Positions 23,689 through 34,389 of a stretch of 64,000 bases of DNA are shown piece by piece. The notes beneath the pieces are model-generated. The model searched no databases. It had not been told where the DNA came from and saw only the letters and a program-made list of their open reading frames with translations. Every line of letters begins with the position of its first letter. The stretch's first letter is position 1. The position numbers and the translations under genes were made by a program. Source of the DNA: Triatoma infestans (taxonomy: Eukaryota > Arthropoda > Insecta > Hemiptera > Reduviidae); the NCBI GenBank assembly GCA_011037195.1, contig JAAEAF010000260.1, positions 1 to 64,000 on the forward strand, given 5' to 3'.

Positions 23689-24790
23689 CGTAAAAACTCT
23701 AAAATGTAAAATCCCCACATCTCTATTTATCTGGCATCCTGTGGGCCAATCAAACGTTTAGTTAAAAAGTCGTAAGTTTTAAGAAATTTGTCAGTTATGT
23801 CACATAATTGCAGGAAGAGAAAGTAGTATAAGTAATTCACAGCTGATTTTTACTTTCTCTTACTCCTAGAAACCGGAAGTATTGCGATCGTAGCAAATTT
23901 CTTGAAATTGAGTTTTCACCGGAAATGCATATTTTGAGGACTTTTGAGTACGAAAAAAAGTTTTTGGTGTCTCCCTCACCTCCTCTCTCTTTCGCTCTCT
24001 CTCTCTCACTGTATATGTGTGTGTCTGTGTGTGTGAACAAAATATCTCAAAAACAAAACATCGCAAGAAGCTCAAACTTGGAATTCTGTTTAGATACTAC
24101 TACCGCATCTGCCACGAAGGTTTCGGGCAAACACTATCAACCGGAAATGGGCTTTTACCGAATGATTTTAACTTTAGTTTTTTTGCGTTTTTTTTTGAAA
24201 ATGGTTCCAACAATTTTATTTAAACTTCTATGCTATATACACACATAAATTCCCTGGGAAAGTTTTTTTTTTCGGGGGCCTTGTGGCGGGGAACAGTAGC
24301 GCTATGCTTTCCTCTAAAGTACCAATTCAATATAATATATGGTTTTACCACCTGTGTAATATTAATACCCATTAGAAGTATTGATAGAATTTCAAATTTG
24401 AAGAAAATCAGTTAACCGGAAGTGCGATTTTACAGATAGGTTTTTGAGATTTTGGAATTTTCTTGAAAACGGTTACAACGATTTTCTTTAAACTTGGATT
24501 GCTTACTGGATAGATTAGAAATGTATATCACTTTTTCTGAAAAAAATTGATTGGAGCTAGGTATTTATTGGAGGTCTGAAACTTTATTTAAATTTGCACA
24601 AGCTTTCTTGTGGTTGACATAGAGCGTTCCAAATAAGGCCGCTCAGGTATACAAGTAAAATCCCCACCTTCATTTTTATGGCTAGCCCAACTAAATAAAC
24701 ATCGTTGCAAATTTAAAGCTGTATGAATAAATTGTATTGATTAGAATAAGAGTAAGTTGTGTGAATGATTCACTCCAATATTTGTTTTTA
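23689..24790 (+). repeat. tandem duplication unit 2 (to 24243) continuing as a full H/M copy
   Basis: 23689-24243 repeats the previous 555 bp with only a handful of differences, among them loss of a G after CCCCAC and ACCATC changed to ACTATC. From 24244 the copy continues through GGGAACAGTAGCGCTATGCT, a module (AAAATCAGTTAACCGGAAG), CGCTCAGGTATACAAGTAAA and a degenerate H end (GTTGTGTGAATGATTCACTC). Confidence 0.9.
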
Positions 24791-25254
24791 TTAATTAAAT
24801 ACGATGATGCAAAATTAGATTTATAGTAAAAATAATAATAAAATGGAATGACACTTTTGTTAATACAGTTATAATCTTCCATAAAACATATATGTACTTA
24901 AAAACCTTTAAAAGAAAATTACAGCTTGAATATATAATATGGAAAATGTTAGCGAAATAACACTTTGGCTAAAAGCATTCTTCAAAAGAAGAACTTATAG
25001 AAGTATAATGTATTTTAATGCATAATGGAGCATAAAATATAACTCTACATATAAAATTTATATAGCAATCTGTAAAGCCATCAATTTATTTATAAAAAAA
25101 ATAAAAAAGAAATTGCGACTGGTAAGGGGCTAGGCCTCTTCTCTGTATTTTATTAAATTTCTAAAATACAATATTGTTAGTTCAATTTTTAAATAGAATA
25201 GTATTTATTATTTAAATGTATTCAAGTTTTTTTCTATTTCAAGATAATTATTTG
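24791..25254. other. AT-rich DNA, nothing recognised
   Basis: Very AT-rich, with no family repeat and no coding signal. Confidence 0.45.
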
Positions 25255-25373
25255 ATTCCAATTTTTTATGGGTTGTTTTGAACTCCAAATGATTGTAAAA
25301 ACCAATTTACAGCCTGTGTTTTTTATTATATATTAATTATATATATAAAAATACATTTATTTCCTGCGACGTT
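25255..25373 (-). repeat. Penelope-like end fragment, inverted copy A
   Basis: On the minus strand it starts AACGTCGCAGGAAATAAATG and ends ACCCATAAAAAATTGGAAT. It matches 30955-31073 (plus strand) with three substitutions in about 119 bp. The GAAACGTC context that marks Penelope-like elements is complete only in copy B. Here the match begins just inside it. Confidence 0.8.
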
Positions 25374-25906
25374 TTTATGATTTATTTCTAGATTTTTATT
25401 ATTTTTTAGATGTATAATACATAAAAATCTAAAATATATAATCAATATACTTTAATATAGTATATACATATTACCATTGGAGTTTGACCTCGTACTTGGT
25501 CGTGTTCACATCTGCTCCACGTATTTTGTGATTTTTCAAGTGGTTAATATTGAGTTTTTTGAATGAAAATTTGCAAAGTTTTAGTGAAAGTTATGAACAT
25601 TAATTGTGTGAAAAATCAAACGAATCTATAGAGTAGTTGTTTGATTATTGAAAAAAATTAAAATAATAACTATTGGTTTGAGCAATTCATACACTTGGTT
25701 ATTATTTGTAGCAGTGTGTTACTAAGTGGGGTGGGCTGGAGGTGTGGAACATTGATAGCACAGGTGATGTTTTTAAACTGATTATTTCTTTATAACTCTC
25801 TGTTTATAACTCTTGGACCCCTTTTATAAACAATTTTCCACTATACATTAATCAAAGTAAATTAATTAACTTAATTAAATTTTAAATAAAAACCCCAAAA
25901 GTTCTT

Positions 25907-26731
25907 ATGTCTAAATCTTTAAAGGATTCTTTTGAAGAAATAGAAAATAAAACACCAGTGAGTTCTGTCAAGAGGAAAGCTAAACGATCTCGCTCTTCAC
26001 CAGATTATTCTGAAGTTGAAAGATCTAAGAAAGGAAAAGCTAAAATTTTTGGAAAGGAGATGGATGAGCAAGTTGGAACAATGTCTCTTAAAGAACTTCT
26101 AATTGAAATGAGCAATCTAATTGACTCGAAGAATCTTGCTAGTAAAAAAGATATTGAAGTTGTAAAAAAGGAGTTATGTGAAATAAAAAAAGAAAATATA
26201 AACTTAAAAGACGAAGTTGTATTATTAAAAGTGGAAATGAAGAAGAGGGATGTTAAACTTGAAATGTTGGAAAATTTTACCAAGAGAAATAATTTAATAT
26301 TTAAAGGTTTAACAGTAGAAAAAGGCGCTGAAAAGAGTACAATTGAAAAATTTTGCAAAGAGGTGTTGGATAAAGATGTGACTAATTGTATTCAAGATGT
26401 GTATGCTGTGGGCAAGAAGTACCCTGCAATTAAAGTGGAGTGCGATAGTAAGAAAACGGTAATGGAAATATTAAAAAAATCAGGGAAGTTAAAGGGTACG
26501 GGGTACTACATAGACAGAGACTTGGCCTGGCAAACAAGAATGAAGAGGAAAAATTTGTTTCAGCTTAGAAAAGAACTCCTGCAGAAAAATCCAAACTTGA
26601 AGGTGCGTATCTTGACCGATAGTATGTTAATTGAGGGGAAGAGATTCATCTGTGATGATACAGGGTCACTAAAAGCTATTTGCGAAGAGGACGAGACATG
26701 GTTACAACAGCAACTAAGTGAAAGGAAATGA
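25907..26731 (+). CDS. LINE ORF1 protein (RNA-binding, L1-ORF1-like)
   Basis: The 274-residue protein is expected to coat the element's RNA and act as a chaperone in the ribonucleoprotein particle. Residues 22-29 (KRKAKRSR) form a basic, nuclear-localisation-like patch. Residues about 78-125 are Lys/Glu/Leu-rich with heptad character, a probable coiled coil for multimerisation. Residues about 127-190, starting RNNLIFKGL, resemble the RRM-like fold of transposase_22 / L1 ORF1 proteins, and residues 195-250 (YYIDRDL through LIEGKRF) resemble the following C-terminal domain. No CCHC zinc knuckle is present. The ATG at 25907 is the first in frame. The stop is TGA at 26729-26731, and the frame then stays open directly into ORF2. 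The frame is intact. Confidence 0.88.
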   Translation: MSKSLKDSFEEIENKTPVSSVKRKAKRSRSSPDYSEVERSKKGKAKIFGKEMDEQVGTMSLKELLIEMSNLIDSKNLASKKDIEVVKKELCEIKKENINLKDEVVLLKVEMKKRDVKLEMLENFTKRNNLIFKGLTVEKGAEKSTIEKFCKEVLDKDVTNCIQDVYAVGKKYPAIKVECDSKKTVMEILKKSGKLKGTGYYIDRDLAWQTRMKRKNLFQLRKELLQKNPNLKVRILTDSMLIEGKRFICDDTGSLKAICEEDETWLQQQLSERK

Positions 26732-29719
26732 GAAGAATTAGTCTGTCAGGCATACTCAACTGGTGAAGAAAATCTTGATTGTAAGTTATGTAATATTTTG
26801 TCATATAATGTGGCGGGGCTTAAAAATAAGGTAAAGGATAATTTTTTTATTAATTTTGTGTGTAAATATGATATTATCATTTTATTAGAAACATTTATTG
26901 AAGAGAAAGATTTTGCTTTATATAAGGATAGTTTTCTTGATTATAATTTATTCTGGTGCCCCGCAGTAAGAACATCTTCTTTTGGTAGGGCCTCTGGGGG
27001 TAAAGTAATAGGTGTAAAAAAAAGAAATGAAAATTTACAAATAGTGTTATTACAAAACTGGGTATCAATTAAAATAACTACTAGTGATGGAATTGTATAC
27101 TTAATGCCAGTATATGTAAATTGTTCTAATTGGGAAGAAGAGTATGATGAATTAGAGAACTTTCTAAATAATAATAATGATTTATCATTTATTTTGATTG
27201 GGGATTGGAATGGGAGAATTGGAAATAATCAAGGTACTTTAGATGAAACTGATAAATTGGTTGATAATGTTGTATTAGGTAGAAATTCAAAGGATAAAAA
27301 TAAAGATGGCAAAGGCACTAAGTTGTTAAAATTATGGGCGGATAACAATCTTATTGTGTTAAATGGAAGAGTGAAGGGTGATATGGGTGGAGAATTTACT
27401 TTTTTGGGTAGCAGAGGAAATTCTGTTATTGACTATGCTGTAGTTGACCTTGGGATTCTGAGTATTGTAGATAGTTTTGAGGTGCTCGCGGAGAACTTTT
27501 CAGACCATATGCCAATTTCTTTGACAATTTACATAAAAGAAAGACAGTTAGAGGAAAAAGTACTGCCCTTAATTCCTGCTTTTAATTGGTCAAAAAATGA
27601 CAGATTAACTTTTCAGAATAAATTAAATTCATATTTAAGGGATTCAAACAACATACAAAATAGAATAGTAGATTTAGATTTTATTAGAAGTGCGGTAAAG
27701 TTTTGTGCAGAAACAAAAAGAAATAACGCTGTCTTTAATAAATATAGTTTGAAAAATAAAAAACCGTGGTTTAATTATAACTGTCAGAAATTAAGAAATA
27801 AGACATTTGCACTTTTAAATCTGTTTAGGAGGTGTAATAGTGACTTAGTAAAAAACCAATACAGAGAAACCAATAAAAAATACAAAAGTTATATACAAAA
27901 AGCACGCCAAGATTATTATATTAAAATTAGTAAAAATTTTACAGAAGTAAATGATACTAAATCATTTTGGAAAATGGTTAAAAAATTTAAAAAGTGCAAT
28001 TTTCAGTATGCCCCACAAATTAAACCAACAGAATGGGTTGAATATTTCCGGTCGCTCTTTAATCCACCAATTGTATGTGAACGAATTCTATTTGTAGAAC
28101 CACGATATGAAGATGAATACTTAGACTCTCCAATTGAATTACCTGAATTAAAACAAGTGTTACATAAAGCTAAAAACAATAAAGCCCCGGGGCCTGACAG
28201 AATCACGTATGAATATTACAAAAATGCACCCGATTCATTTTTGAAATTAATAGTAGAAGCTTTTAATAATCTTAAAGAGAACGGAAATTTACCGGAAAAT
28301 TGTAAAACATCTATAGTCTTTCCATTACATAAAAAAGGAGATCGGGATTTGATTACTAATTACAGAGGTATATCATTTATAGATACATTAATGAAGTTGT
28401 ATACCGGGATATTGACAAATAGATTGACGGAATGGCTAGAGAATGGCGGCCGGTTGTACGAAGGGCAGTGCGGTTTTAGGAGGCGATACTCAACAATGGA
28501 CAATTTGTTTACTTTAACAAATATCATTCAATATTACATTCAAGATAAAAATAAAAGAGTCTATTGTTTTTTTATAGACTTCAGAGCTGCATTTGATTCG
28601 GTAGATCGCTATTCACTTTTCATAAAACTGTTTAATCTGGGTGTATCCGCGAAATTCGTAAATGCAATAAAAGTATTATATGAACAAACAAATGCAGTAG
28701 TTTGGCTGAAAAACGGAGTATCTGACTCATTTAACACAAACGTCGGCGTAAAACAAGGTTGCCTCCTGAGCCCCTTATTATTTTCTGTTTATATAAACGA
28801 TTTAGCTGAATACGTTGGTGGTGGCTTAAAAGTTGGAAATATTAAAATTGGCACCCTTCTGTTCGCGGATGATGTAGTGTTAATTGCTGATCACCCGTTT
28901 ATTATGAAAGAAATGATAAAAAAGCTAGAAATGTATTCGGATTTATGGAATTTAACAGTAAGTATGAAAAAATCTAAAATGATGGTGTTTAAAAAGAATA
29001 CAGGAAAATTAAAAAGAATGGAGAGGTGGTACTTTAAAGGAGAACCTATAGAAATTGTAAATAACTATAAGTATTTGGGGATAACACTAACGCCACAACT
29101 GAGATATACAAACTACTTAAATGAAAAATATAAGGCGGCAAAAAAAGCGATTAATTGTATTTGGTCTGGTATTTTTATGAATGATTATATACCATTTTCA
29201 AGAAAACTGCAAATTTTCGATTCAATAGTTTTGGCATCTACGTGCTATGGTTGTCAGATATGGGGATATAATATGTACGAACAGTTAGAAAAAATTCAAA
29301 GGTTCTTTTTAAAGAAAATACTCAGGATCCCAAGTGTCACTCCTAACTATGTTTTATACTTAGAAACTGGAAAAGATTTGCTCTTTTACAAAGTCTTTCA
29401 GCTACATGTTAAGTATATATTAAAAATATGTGATTATGATGATAGAAGATTCCCTAAAATTGTGGCTAAATTAATTATTAGGGAGAAAGTGTCATGGTTT
29501 GGTGAGTGGCTAAATTTAGCAAATAAATATAAATGTAACTTAGACAATCCTTTTATTTCTACAACTAGATGGAAAAAACAAATAGATGATATTGTTGAAA
29601 TAATGAACAAATCTTTTCATCAGGAATTTATTACAAAAGCTCAACAATCGCAATACCATAAATTATACAAAGAACTCCTACCTATAGAAAATAATCACTA
29701 TATTAATAATAAAAAATAG
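26732..29719 (+). CDS. LINE ORF2: APE endonuclease and reverse transcriptase
   Basis: This polyprotein nicks target DNA and primes reverse transcription there. Counting from the TTG codon at 26798 as residue 1, the endonuclease spans about 1-245: LLETF (catalytic Glu near 31), GDWN (135-138), IDYAVVD (211-217) and SDH (235-237). The reverse transcriptase follows: NNKAPGPDRITYEYY, NYRGISF, GQCGFRRRYSTMDN, FIDFRAAFD (first catalytic Asp at 594), GVKQGCLLSP, FADD (689-692) and YKYLG. All key residues are present. There is no in-frame ATG before the endonuclease. The first is near residue 103, inside the domain. The frame is open from the ORF1 stop, in the same frame, so translation may need TGA readthrough or non-AUG initiation. 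The stop at 29717-29719 looks premature; the C-terminal tail continues in the -1 frame. Confidence 0.93.
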   Translation, partial: EELVCQAYSTGEENLDCKLCNILSYNVAGLKNKVKDNFFINFVCKYDIIILLETFIEEKDFALYKDSFLDYNLFWCPAVRTSSFGRASGGKVIGVKKRNENLQIVLLQNWVSIKITTSDGIVYLMPVYVNCSNWEEEYDELENFLNNNNDLSFILIGDWNGRIGNNQGTLDETDKLVDNVVLGRNSKDKNKDGKGTKLLKLWADNNLIVLNGRVKGDMGGEFTFLGSRGNSVIDYAVVDLGILSIVDSFEVLAENFSDHMPISLTIYIKERQLEEKVLPLIPAFNWSKNDRLTFQNKLNSYLRDSNNIQNRIVDLDFIRSAVKFCAETKRNNAVFNKYSLKNKKPWFNYNCQKLRNKTFALLNLFRRCNSDLVKNQYRETNKKYKSYIQKARQDYYIKISKNFTEVNDTKSFWKMVKKFKKCNFQYAPQIKPTEWVEYFRSLFNPPIVCERILFVEPRYEDEYLDSPIELPELKQVLHKAKNNKAPGPDRITYEYYKNAPDSFLKLIVEAFNNLKENGNLPENCKTSIVFPLHKKGDRDLITNYRGISFIDTLMKLYTGILTNRLTEWLENGGRLYEGQCGFRRRYSTMDNLFTLTNIIQYYIQDKNKRVYCFFIDFRAAFDSVDRYSLFIKLFNLGVSAKFVNAIKVLYEQTNAVVWLKNGVSDSFNTNVGVKQGCLLSPLLFSVYINDLAEYVGGGLKVGNIKIGTLLFADDVVLIADHPFIMKEMIKKLEMYSDLWNLTVSMKKSKMMVFKKNTGKLKRMERWYFKGEPIEIVNNYKYLGITLTPQLRYTNYLNEKYKAAKKAINCIWSGIFMNDYIPFSRKLQIFDSIVLASTCYGCQIWGYNMYEQLEKIQRFFLKKILRIPSVTPNYVLYLETGKDLLFYKVFQLHVKYILKICDYDDRRFPKIVAKLIIREKVSWFGEWLNLANKYKCNLDNPFISTTRWKKQIDDIVEIMNKSFHQEFITKAQQSQYHKLYKELLPIENNHYINNKK

Positions 29720-30021
29720 ATTTTATTAGAACAGTATTTAAAGTCAAAGGAGAACTCCTAAACCTAAATTATAAACCTTGGTTATCAGATAGAGTCTACC
29801 TATGTTCACTCCGTAATAAGAAAGAATTCGAGGATACTGTACATTTTATGACTGCCTGCCCAACGCTAGGTTTTATCAGAAAAACTTTTTTTGGAAAGTC
29901 TGTAATAACAAAAGAAGAATTAATAAAACTTTTAAAATCTGATCAACTTAGTAGTATATATATGTATACAAAAAATGCGTTAGATTATAGAAATTGGTTG
30001 GTAGAGCAGTTCAATTTTTGA
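29718..30021 (+). pseudogene. LINE ORF2 C-terminal tail, displaced by a -1 frame shift
   Basis: After the A-run at 29711-29716 the -1 frame is open for about 100 codons. It contains LNYKPWLSDRVYLC, KKEFEDTVHFMTACP and DYRNWLVEQFNF, ending at TGA 30019-30021. The C-x12-H-x4-C arrangement followed by a Pro is the nucleic-acid-binding C-terminus seen in many insect LINEs, so this is surely the original end of ORF2. A single-base change in the A-run is the simplest cause. A programmed -1 shift at AAAAAATAG cannot be excluded. Confidence 0.8.
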
Positions 30022-30263
30022 GTGTATGTTGGTGCGTGTGTTTGTATGTAGGTGTATGTGTTGTACTGGTTTGTATATAATCAAACAAAAAAATATGTTT
30101 ATTTTTTTTAATAAAGAAAGGTCAAATTCCTGGCAGACGGTTGTTTTCAACCATTGTAATATTGCTTTATTTATTATGAGAAAGTTAATTTTGAGTTTAA
30201 TCAATTTCAAAAAGTTTATTTTGTAATTTAATTTGTAGTTTTTTTTTTATGTAAATAAAGCAT

Positions 30264-30289
30264 ATTCATTCATTCATTCATTCATTCAT
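30264..30289 (+). repeat. (CATT)n tail of the LINE
   Basis: A short tandem ATTC/CATT tract follows the 3' untranslated region and an AATAAAG signal-like sequence at 30254-30260. It marks the 3' end of the element. Confidence 0.9.
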
Positions 30290-30290
30290 A

Positions 30291-30924
30291 TTACTCATTA
30301 ACATAAAATAAAATTAAACAAATAATAATTAAATATAACACGACACTAACATGTAATCAAGTAAGCAACCTCCAGCCAAATTCATTTCAGTCAGTTACCC
30401 AAAAGTGCTCTATAAGAAAGGGTCAACACAAATTCCAGTAAGTAGTCTCTATGAATTTTTCCTAATTACTATTCCAAAATTAAAAACAGGTACATTTAAT
30501 TAAATTTCTCTCCTTAGGCCTGTAAAATGCAAATATTAAATAATCTGCATATAAAGAAATAAAATTTTTATAAAATAGAGCAAAACACTAACCACGTGTT
30601 TCAAGAAATAAAAATGACGCAGACACAAGTTAAAATCCAAGTTTATTAAAAAAACTAATCACAACCCTTATTCGAAAAAAGGGAAAAACATTTAAAAATA
30701 CATAAAATATATTAAAAAAATAACGACGTTTTAATAACTGATTATTAAAATATAGAATGACCAAATTGGGTAAGTAATTTTGATAATAATTTGTGGACAC
30801 CAATAATTATACAATATTATACAAAATCTAGACATATGATAAAAGAATTATATTTCATATTAATTTGTATTATCTCAAACTTCTATATTACTTACAGATA
30901 TAATAACGTTCTGATATCAGAACC
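30291..30924. other. AT-rich DNA, nothing recognised
   Basis: AT-rich sequence between the LINE tail and Penelope-like copy B. No coding signal or family repeat was seen. Confidence 0.45.
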
Positions 30925-31073
30925 ACCTGTTTGATAATGGCAAGTGTATTGCTGAAACGTCGCAGGAAATAAATGTATTTTTATATATATAATTAATATA
31001 TAATAAACAACACAGGCTGCAAATTGGTTTTTACAATCATTTGGAGTTCAAAACAACCCATAACAAATTGGAA
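30925..31073 (+). repeat. Penelope-like end fragment, copy B, with hammerhead-like motif
   Basis: 30926-30965 reads CCTGTTTGATAATGGC, a short loop, TTGCTGAAACGTCGCAGG. GAAACGTC, a TGGCAA/TTGC stem and a CCTG/CAGG outer stem are arranged as in Penelope-type hammerheads, but the core UUGAUAA departs from CUGANGA at two positions, so it is probably inactive. 30955-31073 is the inverted partner of 25255-25373. Confidence 0.6.
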
Positions 31074-31711
31074 TAAGATTCTAACAGCCTATACAAAGAA
31101 ATAGCAACCATAATTATTTGATTAATCACAATTTCACCTTCTTGACAGTGACGATGGTATTGGATTCTTCCCTTTTTGATATATGTACGCGCAAAGTATC
31201 CAGGGTAACTACGAAATGGGTGGCCAGGTTGCAAATCATTTAGATCCATCTCTTAACTAACCTCTAGTGCAATAGCCAATGAAAAGCCAAGGCTTGCCAG
31301 ATAGCGATTTTGGCGGGGGGGGCATATGACAAGCACGCTAAGGTTTCCACCACCGTTTAGTTCTGGCCCTTGCTACCAAGGTTCACTGCTAACTGTATCT
31401 ACACACTTTTTCTCAAAATGCTGGGTCAACACTGTCTTTTTCTTCAGTAACAGCGCTTGCCATTCATTAGACCAACGCGTGAAGGCTTGAGGCTGCCTGA
31501 TTAAGTCATGCTTACAAGATGATCGAACTCTTCCCCAGTTTTTGTAGAATATATCGTCTGGGTAAATAAAGGCGAAAATCCTCACTTTTTCGAAACAACC
31601 TTGTCAGAGCTGTACCAGAAGAGTGATGATGATTGGTCTACACTCCGATTTGTATATCTTCAGCAGAAAGGGAGAGAAAGAGAGAGAGATTGCGCTTCCC
31701 GGATGAAGAGA
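31074..31711. other. low-copy DNA, no gene recognised
   Basis: A 70-codon minus-strand frame (31373-31585) has unbiased composition but no domain I recognise. A second lies at 31037-31249. A decayed transposon is possible. G-run at 31314-31321. Confidence 0.35.
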
Positions 31712-31968
31712 AGCCCGGTGTCTTTAAACTTGGGTATATTACTATATACACAAAAAGCTACAACTTTTATTTAAAAAATATTTCTCCAGGAAAATTCATT
31801 TAAGGGGGATTTTGAGAGAGGGGTGGGGGTTATGCTTTCCTTATAAAGGTTCAAATATTATTATAAGATTCTATTGTCAATATAAATTAATGAGAATTAA
31901 ATATGATGCCAAAATTCCAAGTTTTAAGAAAATCGGTTGACCGCAAGTGCATCTTTACTGAACAGTAT
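31712..31968 (+). repeat. H/M repeat family, module fragment
   Basis: TCTTTAAACTTGGGTATATT, AAAATTCATTTAAGGGGGA, GATTCTATTGTCAATATAA and GAAAATCGGTTGACCGC appear in order, the module type with the poly-G/CCCCACCC feature. Confidence 0.8.
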
Positions 31969-33053
31969 TTTTACTTTCTCCATTTCTTACGTAAAAGGAA
32001 GTATTGTAATCGTGTCACATTTTCGAGTTTTCACCGGAAATATCCGTTTTGAGGTCAAAAAAGTGGTTTTTAGCAAATGGTGTGTGTGTGTGTGTTTTTA
32101 TGTGTGTATGTGAACAGCATAGCTCAAAAATGAAAAACCGTAGAAAGTTGAAACTTGATATTCCGTTTAGGTATCACCATGGGATCTAATAGTACGTTAT
32201 CTGTCAAAATCCTCAACCGGATGTACAACACTGTACTAGTTGTTTCTTTTACTTTTTGCGTTTTCCTCAAAAAAATGCTCCAACGATTTTCTCTTCAAAC
32301 TTAGTATATGAACATACACTATAAAAGCTACACTTTTATTTAAAACATTTCTCTGGGAAAATTTATTTAAGGGCCTGTTAGGGGAGGGGTGGGGTTATGT
32401 TTTCTCTAAAGTGCTTTCATAGTTTGTTATACAATTCTATCATCCAAACAAATTAATTTCCAAGATAACTAATTTTAGGAAACTTTCGTGGAGAAGGAAT
32501 ATTAAATAAAAGTACTTCCCCCCAGACGCAAATAGCCTTTTGAAAAGAAAAGATAATAGAAATTGGAAACGAGTTGAGTCTGATAAAAAATTAAAGATTA
32601 AGAAAATATGACAAAGAAATTAAGAGTAAAAGCACTACATGAAATACTATTAGAGGGTGTTGTACCAATGAATATTACGCCCAAAATGAATTTATTATTA
32701 CAAGGGATGGCACAATCAGGATATCCGCGCTCCTCCTCGTCGACTAGTTCGATGAAGTAAGAGGGGATGCGTGGGATCATGGTCTATAGCCGACTGCTCC
32801 ACCTTACCTTGCTGGACAAGGTACTGTGTTGGATGCACGAGGTGGAGAAGAACGTGCCATCTCAGTTTGTGGAGACAAAAGATTAAGAAGAAAACAGTTT
32901 TAGGAACGCTAATGACCACAGTTGTCGATGCGCTGATTTTTTTTCAGTTTTCGACGAATTTCATTAACACAAACTATAAAATTTGTCAATTATAATTTTG
33001 AGAATTGGAGTGAGAGAAAGTTGTGTGTGTTTCATACCAGATTTTTTTTTCAA
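31969..33053 (+). repeat. H/M repeat family, full-length copy with unrelated interior
   Basis: M end TTTTTACTTTCTCCATTTCT at the left, a TG slot at 32083-32112, GTATTCCGTTT-type and CCTCAACCGG blocks, then one module to about 32515. 32516-32990 does not match the family. It is GC-richer and may be an insertion. The H end (GAGAAAGTTGTGTGTG, CATACCAGATTTTT) closes it at 33003-33053. Confidence 0.75.
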
Positions 33054-33358
33054 TTTTGTTCGAAAATCACACACGGGTTTTATTAAACCTGTTATACAAC
33101 TATATACATATACAGGCCTATCATTTTTGTTTGAAACTTTTTCCGAAAAAATTCATTTAATGGATGTTGGGGGGGGGGAGTAAATTTTTTGTTTTCTTTT
33201 TTTATCAAGTTTAGATTCTCCCATTCATAAAAATTGAAGGCAACTAAACTTCTAATAAGAATTATATGTTTGAAGAGAATCAGTCCATTGTTACTATGAT
33301 ATTGCGGTAAGAGAAGGTTGTGTGAGTGTTTCACACCAGATTTTTTTTTTTTTTTTTT
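33054..33358 (+). repeat. H/M repeat family, short copy with H end
   Basis: AGGCCTATCATTTTTGTTTG, then AAAATTCATTTAATGG and a G-run, then GGTAAGAGAAGGTTGTGTGA and CACACCAGATTTT with a T-run. Confidence 0.8.
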
Positions 33359-34389
33359 AATATTTCAATATTGTTTTGGAGATTTATATATTTATAGATG
33401 AGATTAAATTTTATTTTTTGTTGCTTCACTTTTATGAATAATGGAAGGTGTTATGTGTGATTTTTGTTTTTGAATAATATTTTAAATCTGAATGCAAGAG
33501 CTATTAATAAAAAAGGCCTTCCAAATATATAGAGGCAGTGGAGAATTAGGGGGGAGGGATTGTGTTTTGGTGCAATTAGCCTTTTTTGGATGAATGTTTT
33601 GTTGAAGTTGACTCGTGGGGGTTTTAGAGAAGGGGGATTGGCCCTCGTGTACGTTTAGCGGCGGCGCTCGTATGTCTGCTAGAGTTCGGGTATATACCCT
33701 GTACCTAGTAAGTAGTACTAGGGCACTTGCCACTCTCTCTCTCTAATGGCGATGCAATACGAGACATAATGGCCCAGCACAAATGGATTTCTACACATTG
33801 ATGCTGCTATTGTTGATGCTCTGCTATTGCGTTTGCCGCCGCTTCTACGGATTAACATCAGAGTTACTAAAACCGTCTTCCTCTCTCTCTCTACCACTCT
33901 CTCTCACTCACACTCTCTGCTGATGCCCCATTATCGGATTTAATACAATGCAGATCAGTGCCTATGACAGGAAAGTCCTCAGCCCACAATTTTTTATTTT
34001 CTATTTTTATTTGTTTTTTATTTTTTATTATCCATCTATTATTTTACTATTCATCAGATTACCCAGTTTTTTCTTTTAAACGCTGTAATTAATCTATAAT
34101 GATATTTGTAAAATACATAACTTTTAATGAAGTTGGTAATAATTTTTATAATTGCTAGAGAAATCCTTAACAAACACTTCAATTAATTATTGCTAAGATT
34201 TTAGCATTCAGTTGCATTAAACGTTGGTTGGTACATTTACTTTTAATCACTCTGATTAAATTTATTTATTTATTATAATTAGTTGTTGGGTTGGTGGACC
34301 GCCCACCTGCAAAAATATAGTTGACTCTACTAACATTATATTCAATGTAAACAATAAGAACATTACACTTTATCAACTATTATATTCAA
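33359..34389. other. GC-richer low-copy island (33480-33970), then AT-rich DNA
   Basis: The island contains CT-rich tracts (33733-33745, 33882-33915) and no family repeat. No protein domain was recognised. Confidence 0.4.

Larger units (their letters stand above)
25480..30290 (+). mobile_element. nearly intact non-LTR retrotransposon (LINE)
   Basis: It has a ~430-bp 5' untranslated region (start approximate), ORF1 at 25907-26731, ORF2 from 26732 with apurinic endonuclease and reverse transcriptase domains, a frame-shifted C-terminal tail to 30021, a ~240-bp 3' untranslated region, and a terminal (CATT)n tract at 30264-30289. A short-repeat tail instead of poly(A), plus an ORF1 with coiled coil and RNA-binding-like fold, fits the CR1/L2/Jockey-type group broadly. 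I do not assign a clade. The sense strand is A-rich. Two inverted ~119-bp Penelope-like fragments lie on either side. A target-site duplication was not found. Confidence 0.9.

Noticed and set aside
26005..26358. 117-codon minus-strand frame inside LINE ORF1
   Set aside because: Shadow of the A-rich ORF1 coding sequence.
31373..31585. Reverse transcriptase fragment on the minus strand
   Set aside because: Composition is plausible but none of the usual motifs could be found.
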